From: Paracyclopina nana
Taxonomy: Eukaryota; Arthropoda; Copepoda; Cyclopoida; Cyclopettidae
Reading direction: 5' to 3'
Length of the DNA stretch: 64,000 nt
Assembly: GCA_019096065.1 (NCBI GenBank)
Contig: JAGUCH010000008.1
Location: 5,275,001 to 5,339,000 of the forward strand
The stretch's first letter is position 1. Each line of letters begins with the position of its first letter. Below the pieces are notes generated by a model that was given only the letters and a program-made list of their open reading frames with translations, was not told the origin of the DNA and ran no database searches. Both the position numbers and the translations under genes were made by a program. Positions 52,158 through 61,489 of the stretch are shown one piece after another.

Positions 52158-53570
52158 CTAATTATGGTTGCAATTACAAAATTCAGCATCTTCATTACAC
52201 ACAGGATTGAGTACAAGTTGAGCATAAGTGGCCAAAAATGAAAGCCCAACGTGAATCTGATCTTGACAATTCCATAGCGCCGAATAATACATCTCGTGAT
52301 TCTTTTGTGTTAAGTACATTTCCCTGCAAATCTGGATGTATTCATTCGTTATATTGAAAGAACTTTGCCAGAGCACAGCTCCAGTCTCCTTCAGAGCATC
52401 CAAAGTCAACCTTAAGAAATAGCGTTAGAGAGCCACAATGATACTATTTAATGTGCATTTTAAAATACTGGTTAAGTATGGATACATTTTCGTTTGTGAT
52501 GGCAGTCGTATCGGCTTTATTTTCATCCATTAAGGGATCTTGTAGCTGCCAAATGACCTTGGTAGGAAAATGGCCCAAATTGTTTAGGAAGAATGATTTT
52601 AAGTTGGTCAAACTGTTTTGATAATTGTCTAATACTCTCGTCATCGACAATGAATCGTGAGCTTGTTGAAGATACCACGTACCGCATCCTAAAATGAGAA
52701 AATTGGTATTACTTTTGTAACGCAACAAATGACGAAAAAAATAACTCAACCTCTTACCAATTACAATGAGTAAAACCTCTCTAGATTCCAAAATTCGCAA
52801 AAGCCTGGAGCTCAATTGATTATGCAAGAAAGGCAGCCAATAAAAGTCAATGCGGAAATCTGGGTACACATCACTTGTCACATAAATGTCTGTATGTATT
52901 TTTCTAGTTTCAGCAAAATATTCATCAACGGAAAAAACCTTGAACAAAAATAAGATTGACCTTTAATGATAAGGATTTTATCCTATCTTAATTGCTATAC
53001 CAGTTGATCTTTTGTTGAAATAATTAGGTTTAAATCTTGCAGTAACCATAAAATTGCATTAAATCTGTTTCTCACTCGTGAATCTCCCCAAAATTGCAAT
53101 TTGAAAGCCTCATTTCGCGACATTTTGCTTAGAAAGCAACTTTTGATTTCACTCCTGCTTAACACCTTTAAATCGCAGGGAGGATGTGACACTGATGGGA
53201 CACGGCGTCCTAATAGTACCTACAATGAATGCGTGAATTTATAAAAAGAAAGCTAGCTTTCTGTGAGAATACATCTTTGTAAGTGTCTTTGATGACATAT
53301 GATCCATTTGATTCCACAAAAGGATTGGAAGGAATTTGAACTCGCATGAGACTTTCGCTTGTGAAGAAGTTGCCACATTTCTCGTTCAAAAAGCCAAGAA
53401 GAGGCCTTCTTAAAGAAATTCAATTATACTATAATATTGCGTGGTTCAGCAAGTTCTTACCTTTTTACGTGATAAGGTTTCCTCAGCAATGCAATAAAGC
53501 AAAATGTTGAAAAGGTCACTAAAGCAATTTGAAGCCCAAACAATTTGAAGCCTCGTTCTCTGAGGCTCAT
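52158..53570 (-). CDS. CASD1/PC-esterase-like SGNH-fold acyltransferase, type II membrane protein
   Basis: Six exons, 53570-53461, 53408-53273, 53219-53001, 52938-52758, 52688-52469 and 52410-52158, total 1119 bases, 372 residues, all in phase. An N-terminal membrane anchor (residues 9-30, core ALVTFSTFCFIALL) suggests a Golgi-type type II protein. The SGNH-like catalytic motifs are visible: the nucleophile in FWGDSR (Ser129), the oxyanion-type block VIGCGTWYL (about 214-222), the WQLQDP segment, and a terminal Asp339-xx-His342 (CQDQIHVG). These match the lumenal N-terminal domain of CASD1, which O-acetylates sialic acid. The C-terminal multipass half of vertebrate CASD1 is absent. Acceptor sugar is unknown; another PC-esterase family such as NXPE is possible. 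Confidence 0.72.
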
Positions 53571-53779
53571 TTTGGACAGCCAAACTAATTGAAAAGAAAG
53601 TCAGGTATACAGCGCGGTGAAAACCACATGATATTTACAGCTGGTTGTGTGGCAACATTCTTCACCTTTTAGGAATTAAAGCAACATAATTCGCGAGCTA
53701 TTTCTTTTATTATTAAAACTTTTTTATTACCACCTTCAGTTTTTTTTAGATTTTATAGAGTTAAGCGGAATTAAGTCCC

Positions 53780-53965
53780 TTATGGCTTTTGTGTGAAAAG
53801 ATTTGGTCGGTTTCTTTTCATTTTAATTTGATGATCGCTTTTTTGCTTTGCCGGATTCAGTAATGCAACAAGGCTGGACTCAGTTTTTCCAGAAAAGTAC
53901 AATTTTAGCTCAGCTAAATTTGGCTTTAATGACGCCACCTTCACATACAATGAAGTTTTGCTCAT
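53780..53965 (-). CDS. possible small protein, 61 residues
   Basis: The ORF starts with ATG directly after a TTTTTAG|T acceptor-like site. It encodes a basic protein with sequence-like texture (KTSLYVKVASLKPNLAELKL then a Lys/Arg-rich end). AATAAA-type signals lie 50-75 bases beyond the stop on the same strand. No homologous family is recognised; a small mitochondrial or ribosomal component would fit size and charge, but that is a guess. It may also be one exon of a longer gene. Confidence 0.4.
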   Translation of the reverse strand: MSKTSLYVKVASLKPNLAELKLYFSGKTESSLVALLNPAKQKSDHQIKMKRNRPNLFTQKP

Positions 53966-54075
53966 ACTAAAAATAGAGTGCTAATTCATGGCATAAGTTG
54001 CTCATAAGCCTTTTGAGGAATTGAGGCTATTTTTAAAGCTTTGATGGATATACCTAAAAAATATATAGACATTTT

Positions 54076-55489
54076 TTATTCTTGTGCATCTGCACCACGT
54101 TCAACCAAAGAAATAGACTGTTTGACCACAATTGTGCTTGGTCTACTGTTGTTACTTCCATAATTTTGCAAAGATTGCCCTCTGGTTGCTTGATATTTGG
54201 CAGCCACCGCTGAAGATTCTCTGGAAGAAGAGCCAGCCGAGCCCGCCACATGTCCATTCTCGGGCCCCACCACACTCTGCTCAATGTTGACGATAGACAT
54301 TCGCTTCAATGACATGGTTCTCCCCAACCTCTGAGCTGAAAATGAAATGGTCCTGGACAGCTTAGGTATTTGAGTCTTGATCCTTGCCACCGCTTCTTGG
54401 TAGCTGGGTGGAGGTGGCTGGTTGTTCTGGGCTTCAGTGTAACTGGGTGGAGGTGGGGTTACTGATCTATCTTCATCTTGGGTGGAGAAATCCTGAAAAT
54501 TTGAGTGTATTACTGAATACAGTTTGTATTTGCAATATGAGTTTGTGGAGATCGCTTACGTTGAATACATCTATATTGGCTTCCGAAGTGCCAATATCAA
54601 ATATGCATGGATAAATGATCCTCAAGGTCCAAGAGATGAGGAAGAAGCAGAAAATGTTGAAGATCGCTCTTGATGCTCCTGTTTTTAAGGTGCATAATTA
54701 TTAATGTTGTTTGGATACAGCAATACACTGCATGTAATAGCATGTTTATAAAGGCTAGAAGTACAGATGCTGCAGCAAATACAAAATCACTTTCTCAAAT
54801 GGTTTTTTACGCTTGTACTACAGTCAAGGATACATTCTCTGAATTTAGTTATTGTGCTGGTGCAAGCACGCTACGTGATTTTTCTGAAGAAAAAAATTGT
54901 TATTCTGTATTTGCGTAGCTAGTTTCTGAGATAATTGGCTAGATTTGTGTTCAACTAGTATATGGATGGTGCTTCTATTATCAGTCTAGCTGTAATACAT
55001 TTCTGAAGTTGTAGCAGTATCCTAGCTGTATTCATTAAGAGGCCTTTGTAATTATAATAAACTTGCCGTAAGCCATTTCAAAAGCCATGCTTACAATTTG
55101 GCTGGAGCAGTATTTTGGAATTCTCCATGTTTAGGTAGCTGTGGCTCAAATCCAAAGTGGAGAAGCTAACTTTACTTTCTGTATCTTACAGCTGCTTTTT
55201 TCCCTTTCACACACCGCACCAAAAAGGATATAAAAAGAAAGCACTTTCTTAAATTTGATGTTTTCAAAAGTCTTGTAACCTATGCACACAAACAGTGCAA
55301 ATGTTTTACTCACCTTTGGCCAAGTTGAGCCTGAAATCGGACAAAATGTTGGAAATACTGCACACTGTGACACTGACAACGCTCATTCCCACCGTGAACT
55401 CGTAGTATCTTGCATTTAGCGGGCATTCTGTCAAGTATGTAATGGCCAAAGATATCCAAAACATTGACCAGATTTCCCAATGACAGTAC
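54076..55489 (-). CDS. multipass membrane protein with two PPPPSY motifs (5' exon uncertain)
   Basis: Exons 55489-55314, 54678-54560 and 54492-54076 join in frame. The first begins inside a codon, so an upstream exon is missing from the model; a candidate ends near 55855 but is not convincing. Hydrophobic segments are WSMFWISLAITYL, FTVGMSVVSVTVCSISNIL and IFNIFCFFLISWTLRIIY. A cytoplasmic tail of about 140 residues carries PPPPSYTEA and PPPPSYQEA, two PPxY-type ligands for WW-domain (Nedd4-type) proteins, followed by a Ser/Arg-rich region. The family is not recognised. The TAA stop lies inside AATAAA (54075-54080), so a poly(A) signal overlaps the stop. Confidence 0.6.
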
Positions 55490-56219
55490 CTAAAAGCAAG
55501 AATTTACTATTAGCGAAGTCCTATTTTTGGTTCCTAAAAAAGAATACAATTGCACAGTGGGTCAAAAAGCCGATTTCACGCGCACTAGAAAATCCGCCAA
55601 ATCGCCCGAATTCTAATTTAACCACCAATTTACAACTTCTAATTGGGTTGACTTCTAGGCAATGAAAAGAGACAAAAATGGTTTGAATTGACAGATACAT
55701 ATTCAAATTTGACTTCAAAATCAAACTTTGCTTGAAAAAGTGTTCAACAAGAAAAATGGTAGAATAGCCATTTTTGCCCCTTTTTTGGGCATCCATAACT
55801 TTTGATTGGAATCGAATTGAATTGTTCTTTTATGACTGAGAGGTCAATCAGACCCCATTTACTCTGCACCTAAAGCCAGGGCCAACTCCAACTCTAAGCG
55901 GAGGCACTCGAGTCTAGCAAATATCTCAATCCTCTGTAGAATCACTCTGGTCGGGACTGAGCCTGATGGCATATATACAATGTTTTTGGGTAGACAGAGT
56001 ACCAATCCTCCAAATCAGCACCACCATAAGGAGGAAGTGGCAGTGCCCAGCACTTGTCCTCCCACCAATGTGTTCCAAATCACTCCAACTGAGAAAGCCC
56101 TAGGCTTAACCCAGCTTCCTACATTCACTAAGGAGCTCTGCAGGTTCTACCTCTTAGAATATAGTATAGCTAGTCTCAGTACATTATCCATTTATTCAAG
56201 CAGAGCCAGGAATAAAGTT
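55490..56219. other. upstream region with unresolved first exon
   Basis: The missing 5' exon of the minus-strand membrane protein gene should lie here or further right. One candidate, from an ATG near 55968 to a GA|GTAAAT donor near 55855, fits the required phase, but its sequence is Leu/Glu-rich and may be chance. No other gene was recognised. Confidence 0.3.
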
Positions 56220-56470
56220 GTCACAGAAAGAGCCCCTCTATTGCAGGAGGGTACGTTGACTGTCTGACACCCTCTTCGTGACTCCCCCAGTCTCGCTCCT
56301 CTCCTCCGCGCGTCCCATCGCTCGTCTCCGTCAGCCGCGGCCCCATGCTAGCCTTCCATAGGTAAACTTGTGTGCGCCGCCAGTTTAAGCTCTTGCCATA
56401 TGCCGTCTTCTTTCTTGCGGTTTTTTAGGGAGGGCAAGTAAGCGTCCTCCATTTACCCCCGCCCCAGAAA
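56220..56470. other. GC-rich segment of unknown origin
   Basis: About 250 bases have much higher G+C and CpG than the flanks (for example TCCTCCGCGCGTCCCATCG). They lie immediately 3' of the glycoprotein-like ORF. No rRNA, tRNA or coding signature was recognised. It may be the end of an inserted element or a fragment of a repeat. Confidence 0.4.
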
Positions 56471-56575
56471 AAGCAGCTAATGCCTCGATAAATTTGAAAG
56501 CATTAGATGAACCTTCTGAGATCAGATGATAAAGGTGGAACCCACACATACTCTTTTAACTGAATCATAAAAGTT

Positions 56576-58621
56576 CTACACATTAGGGGCATCAGCAATA
56601 AACTTGCCTGCCTCTTCATTGTTACGACGAGAAGTATTCCTATTTTTAGGCTTCCGCCTAGGTAATGACTTCCTTAATTGATTGGCCAAGACATATTGTC
56701 CTTCTCCAATCTCCATATAGCAGCAATAACACATTCGTTTCCTCTTGATATACATGATGACCAATAAGGCTATTGCACATGTAGATCCAAGTAAAGAAGT
56801 AGTAAGCACTACCCGCCAATCATCAAATATATCATCATCATCCTGTTCCGGATACTTAACAACAAACTTGTTTAAGTCTGTCTCCCATGGGCTATGAATG
56901 TCACCAATTATCTGTCCATCAACATTAATACCACAAAGACTTGTCACTTTATACGATCCAATAATTAGCAAATGAGCATTATTGAAGGTACCCTGGCAAG
57001 TCCTGTTAACAAATGTAGGCGTAACCACATTAACAATACCAGCATGTTTTGGGCAGTTTGTGTTCAGTAACTCATTTGAAGACACATCCACCAGATTACA
57101 TGCTTTATCCGGACTCAAAGTTGACAATCCAAAGAGAGCTTTGGCACAGTTAATTTGGGCCTCATCAGGTACATAAGCTGGATCATGGCAAACACTCTGT
57201 CCATCATGCTCAAAACAATCATTGTATTGTGGCAAATGTTCAGTAGCATACATCAGTTCACCAAATTTTGTCACATAGGTCTCCTTTATGGCGTACCCAC
57301 CATATGTGCGACCTTTTAATTGATAAGTCAATTCCATATTATCACTAATACCTTTGACCCTCATTTTACCACCAACAATAGCATCATTTGGGTCTTCGGT
57401 ATTTTCCATGACAGTAAAGGAGACAGGAGCCAAAGCCTTCTGCTCGAGCTCAGCACCTCGATCCCCTTGTACTTCAGTATTCAAGGGCATTATGAATTTG
57501 TCATTATTTCTCCTGATATCTTTTGCAAAAGAAGCAATAGTACCAATGACATCCATCATCTGCATAAAGTCACTAGTCCTAGTCCCGTGCAATTTTCTTG
57601 AGTGTTGTAATTGCCGGAGTAATGCAACTGCATTTTCCACTACATGTGGCAAATGTAATTTGATAGCAGTTTTAATCTTATCATTCTGGAACACCTTCGA
57701 TGCTCCTGAAGTCACCATGATTTTTAAGGCATTAACTGCCTTTTTAATCACCGATGTTTCCTTATTGATTAAGGCAACTCTGTCTTGTAACTCCCATTGT
57801 TCTCCCTCTACAGTTGGAGATGGGAACTTCACAAAATGTCGCACACACATCATACCATCCACTATTGCTTCAGTGGGTGGATACAGTGAAAACACGGCAG
57901 GTGATTGGGAAAAGTCAAGTATAAATGTAGGAAAACCTGCAAGTATCTTCGGAGTATTAGTACTGGTACTCGGTTGGCCCGGAGTATTTTTAGTTGGGTC
58001 CAACACTGGGAGACCATGGTGTACTATTTTTGCATCCAAGGTCGTTACCAACCCATAAACTTGTGTAGCTTTTACACTCACTTTCCATTTATTTTTCGAT
58101 CCCTTCACAGAATCCACCAGATTGGCCACTTGTAAAAAATCATTTTTTGACCTTGGCTCAAATCCTTCAAATCCAGGCAGTGACTCTTTGCATGTTTTGT
58201 CCATGTCAGTAGGGCTCACATCTCGTAACAGAGCAAGCACCTTACCTTCAAAAGTCACATGGGGAACATTAGTCAAGTTGACTGGCCCTAGATTGGCCAT
58301 CATCTCTTCCACTTCATTAACAACAGTACTTAAGGCCTCCTTATACTCATGTGCATCAATCACTTCAGTAGAAATCACCTCTTTAGTGTGATACAATGAG
58401 CGAATCGGGTCCAGCATATGATCTTCAAAACATAACGGTCCGACATTGTCTTGCACAAATGCAAGTCCAATTGTAAAGAAAAGTTTCACAAAGAAAAGTC
58501 TCACACAGAACATGTTTTTTACTCGTTGTCTAGTCCCAGACTGAGCATGAACTAACCAATGTACTACAATATATGGAGATGAATCAAGGTTTTTTAACCT
58601 CAGCGCGCTCATATTGAACAC
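56576..58621 (-). CDS. membrane glycoprotein-like protein, virus- or retroelement-type
   Basis: A single uninterrupted ORF of 681 codons. An internal ATG at residue 37 begins a good signal peptide (MFCVRLFFVKLFFTIGLAF) and is the likelier start. The ectodomain of about 560 residues has N-x-S/T sites (NLT near 116, NRT in the C-terminal part). Its cysteines concentrate in the second half, as in many class I and class III fusion glycoproteins. One membrane helix (core VLTTSLLGSTCAIALLVIMYI) precedes a basic tail beginning KRKRMCYCCY, a cluster typical of palmitoylated viral glycoprotein tails. The ORF follows the 445-residue ORF by 167 bases. No family could be named; endogenous viral or retrotransposon Env-like protein is an inference from topology. 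No frameshift or stop interrupts it. Confidence 0.65.
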   Translation of the reverse strand: MFNMSALRLKNLDSSPYIVVHWLVHAQSGTRQRVKNMFCVRLFFVKLFFTIGLAFVQDNVGPLCFEDHMLDPIRSLYHTKEVISTEVIDAHEYKEALSTVVNEVEEMMANLGPVNLTNVPHVTFEGKVLALLRDVSPTDMDKTCKESLPGFEGFEPRSKNDFLQVANLVDSVKGSKNKWKVSVKATQVYGLVTTLDAKIVHHGLPVLDPTKNTPGQPSTSTNTPKILAGFPTFILDFSQSPAVFSLYPPTEAIVDGMMCVRHFVKFPSPTVEGEQWELQDRVALINKETSVIKKAVNALKIMVTSGASKVFQNDKIKTAIKLHLPHVVENAVALLRQLQHSRKLHGTRTSDFMQMMDVIGTIASFAKDIRRNNDKFIMPLNTEVQGDRGAELEQKALAPVSFTVMENTEDPNDAIVGGKMRVKGISDNMELTYQLKGRTYGGYAIKETYVTKFGELMYATEHLPQYNDCFEHDGQSVCHDPAYVPDEAQINCAKALFGLSTLSPDKACNLVDVSSNELLNTNCPKHAGIVNVVTPTFVNRTCQGTFNNAHLLIIGSYKVTSLCGINVDGQIIGDIHSPWETDLNKFVVKYPEQDDDDIFDDWRVVLTTSLLGSTCAIALLVIMYIKRKRMCYCCYMEIGEGQYVLANQLRKSLPRRKPKNRNTSRRNNEEAGKFIADAPNV

Positions 58622-58750
58622 ATTCAGCCAGGTAGATCAGGAAAAGTTGATTTGTTAATCGCAACTTATACTGCGTAACTCTCTCAACCTTTCCTGTTAA
58701 TTCAAAACCTTAAGCACACATTTTTGGGAAAAAATGTGCCGAACAAAGTT

Positions 58751-58756
58751 ATTTAT
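58751..58756 (-). terminator. poly(A) signal after the 445-residue ORF
   Basis: AATAAA on the minus strand lies about 35 bases past the stop codon at 58788 and before the next ORF. It suggests that the upstream ORF makes its own transcript instead of a shared one. Confidence 0.5.
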
Positions 58757-58787
58757 TAAATCATATACATTTGCGAATCATCAAAGA

Positions 58788-60125
58788 TTACTCAATTGCA
58801 TCAGGCATAACATTTTCAAGCAAAATCTGCAAGGCCTCCTCGATTTGAGCCTTTTTTGCGGAATCTTGCTTCATAACACTATCCAACTTTTTAAGGTTGG
58901 CACTTAAAGGGACTGTAAAATTCCCTTCACTAGATCCAGATCGAGGCCGTTTAGCAGGGCCTTGATTCACTACTTTAGCATAACTCAAGGATGGGGTCAC
59001 CTCCTTGAATTTATTCAATTTACGTCGAGCTGCCCTCCTTTCCAAGAAGGCTGCATCAGCTTCAGTTTTGGCACCATTTGTAAAAAATGATGCCTTAGGA
59101 AAATGCTTCTCCAGTTTGGATATAAATTCCGCCTTTTCACCGGCATGGGAAAGGGACATGTTAACCTTAAGAGGTATGGCTGTGGGAACCACTTGCACAC
59201 CATCTGCGGCAAAAAAATCACCCATGCTGCACACGTACAGGGTGCACGCAACCGAACAGTAGTCAAGGTAACAGTTCACATTCTCGTACGACTTATCCAA
59301 AGCCACAGTAAAGTTGACTGTATTCCCTTGAACCCAAGTCACCAAACCAACCAAGGGCTTCTTGGTAGTTCGATAAAGGGACGAGCCCACCACATAAGAG
59401 GACACTGCTCCAGTGCCCTTCAACGGACAAAACACTTCCAATGGAGTGGGTTGATTCACATCTCCCACATTAATCAAAGGCAAAGTGTTCATCTTCAAAT
59501 ATAGGACTACGTTTAACAGTCCCACCTTACAGGAATTGAACTTGATGGACATCCCCGACCGATTGTGGACCTTGATGGGCCTCATAGCAGTCGGAGTCAC
59601 CATGGCTTGATTGTCAATGAAGACCGTATAGTCCACTTGCCCTAATGATGAGCAAGACTCCCGTGGCTTGACCTTCTTGAGGAGAAAGTCATCGCACACC
59701 ATTTGGTCCTTAGACCGCAAATCTGCCAATATTGGCATCCACTTGGCTTGCTTGTCAGGGAAAAGCTGACCAACCAAATCCATCAAAGGCAGGGTGTAAC
59801 CGAGCTCACAAGCCTTGGCCACCAACTTCTCATGCTCAGTCAAGACAACGTCCTGCAAAGGTGCAACAGCTGGGGGAGGAGGTATCTCCGCACCAACTTC
59901 CATTGGACCTTGACCCGCTTGGCCTTGGTCCACTATCATTCCAGCAACATTGGCAACGTCTCCATTAGAGGCTTCTGGAGCGGCCATTTCCATGTCAGAA
60001 GGCTCTGTTTTAGGAGAGCCGGGCAAAGCATCCACCACAGGAGTTTGGGATGAGGACTTTTTTCCTTTCCCCTTACCCTTCCTGCGGCTGTCAGTGACAG
60101 TTAAACTAGCAAAGTTTATGTCCAT
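58788..60125 (-). CDS. intronless 445-residue protein, nucleocapsid-like by layout
   Basis: A single uninterrupted ORF of 445 codons. The N-terminus is basic and low-complexity (KGKGKGKK near residues 16-23), then acidic and Pro-rich (about 40-100). A likely globular beta-rich core covers about 120-320, with hydrophobic strands such as VGLLNVVLYLKMN and LVGLVTWVQGNTVNFTV. The C-terminal part is basic (RRAARRKLNKFKE) and ends in a helical stretch. There is no signal peptide, membrane segment, zinc knuckle, or protease or polymerase motif. A basic tail plus a folded core, next to a glycoprotein ORF, suggests a nucleic-acid-binding structural protein, but no family was recognised. TATA and initiator elements lie just upstream. 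The start gives MDINFAS after TAACT. Confidence 0.6.
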   Translation of the reverse strand: MDINFASLTVTDSRRKGKGKGKKSSSQTPVVDALPGSPKTEPSDMEMAAPEASNGDVANVAGMIVDQGQAGQGPMEVGAEIPPPPAVAPLQDVVLTEHEKLVAKACELGYTLPLMDLVGQLFPDKQAKWMPILADLRSKDQMVCDDFLLKKVKPRESCSSLGQVDYTVFIDNQAMVTPTAMRPIKVHNRSGMSIKFNSCKVGLLNVVLYLKMNTLPLINVGDVNQPTPLEVFCPLKGTGAVSSYVVGSSLYRTTKKPLVGLVTWVQGNTVNFTVALDKSYENVNCYLDYCSVACTLYVCSMGDFFAADGVQVVPTAIPLKVNMSLSHAGEKAEFISKLEKHFPKASFFTNGAKTEADAAFLERRAARRKLNKFKEVTPSLSYAKVVNQGPAKRPRSGSSEGNFTVPLSANLKKLDSVMKQDSAKKAQIEEALQILLENVMPDAIE

Positions 60126-60162
60126 AGTTAAAAGGTACGATCAGCAAGAGGGAGTAGCTGCA

Positions 60163-60196
60163 ACTGACTACAACATTTCTTCCTCGAGCATTTATA
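60163..60196 (-). promoter_or_regulatory. TATA box and initiator of the 445-residue gene
   Basis: Reading the minus strand, TATAAA (60196-60191) is followed 31 bases later by the arthropod initiator TCAGT (60167-60163), with A at 60165 as likely start. The 5' UTR would be about 40 bases. The spacing is exactly that of a canonical arthropod core promoter. Confidence 0.65.
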
Positions 60197-60611
60197 CCAT
60201 GGGCTGCAGCGACTATTCCCACTGCAGTATACCTCAACTCAAGTGAATAACAGTTTCAACAACCTCAACGACAATTACTTAAAAATGATTGCCTTCCTGT
60301 TGAACTAAAAACTTGTATAGGAACAAAACAACAGGTGTTGTTCAGCTCCCCATTTTACTGCTGCAAAATTGTTCCTATGGAGACAATTTTTCCATGTTTT
60401 ACAATAAATGCATCACAGTTTTGAATGAGTCATAATAGCTCAGAAGCAATTTGATCATTCTTTATGCTGCGCTTGCAAGTAAAACAGTTCACACATGCAC
60501 ATTTTAAAAGCTTGCCCAACGGACTGCAACAGTGCTGGTAAGCTCTCAGAGATAAACTCATTCCAGTCCCAGCTCCAGAAGCATTCACATTGAGTAAGAG
60601 CATTCTTCAAA

Positions 60612-61489
60612 ATGTATTTTTGGGTGCCTCAGCAAACCAGCCCTGTAGTGGGTAACTCATCAATGGTCCCCACCCTTGCATCGGGAGACGACAAGGTGGT
60701 TTCCAATGAGCCCATAACAGAGACCACTCTTATTCAGGTAAGACAAGGTCTATAAAAAAATTATCATATGGTCACAATGCATTCCCACATTCACAGGGAG
60801 TGTCCAACAGCGGAGTAAACCTCACTTTGGTTTCCATGCAAGCGTCTCCAACTGGAGACTTTAATATGACCGATCATTCTCAAATGGAGAATGATTCTCA
60901 GGCCCAATCAAATGTGACACTGTCACAGCAAGACTCTCAAAGAGGATTCATGGATGACCTGGCCTTGCGCTTCCACAACATGGACTTTCTATCCATTATG
61001 TGGACCACTGCAGCCTTTTGCACTCTTGTGGTGAGTTCCATTCCCATGAATTTCATACTTTCATGAAAAGACTAATATATCCATTTCCAGCTATGCCTTA
61101 TTGGCATTGGATTTGGCCTATGGAAATTGTTCAGGATCTGTCAGACCTGTCACAGACGACGGTCTGGCCAGCAACAGTGGAGCATGTTGCTCGGAGAAAG
61201 AAGAGTCCCTAATGAGTATAATGCACCTCCCATCATGCCTCTAGAAGAGGTTCCTGGGGGCGGCGATGGGACTCCCATTCCATTGTTACGCACCCACAAT
61301 CAAACTCAGATTAATCCCTTTCAAGTGGATTCCAATGGTTTGATTTGTGGCATGAGCCCAGATATTTGGGCCACAGCTGTGGCTCGTGAGGTCCTCAGGA
61401 GGGCTTCAGCGTTTCCGCAGCCTCATCATCAACAGCCTCAAGGAACTCGCAACAGTTCTTTGGAGAGCTTCCAATCCATTCCTCTTTGA
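60612..61489 (+). CDS. single-pass membrane protein, unassigned
   Basis: Three exons, 60612-60737, 60797-61030 and 61091-61489, all phase 0, give 252 residues. There is no cleavable signal. The first 105 residues are Ser/Thr/Gln-rich with several N-x-S/T sites (NSS, NLT, NMT, NVT). A membrane helix spans the second intron (about 106-134, core CLIGIGFGLW). A Cys/Arg-rich stretch follows (CQTCHRRRSG) and then a cytoplasmic-looking tail with Pro and Gln. The glycosylation sites and positive-inside rule suggest an outward N-terminus. I do not recognise the family. It is divergent from the 445-residue gene, with 486 bases between start codons. Confidence 0.65.

Noticed and set aside
57354-58058. 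Plus-strand 234-codon ORF
   Set aside because: It is an antisense shadow of the long glycoprotein-like ORF, with no independent signals.
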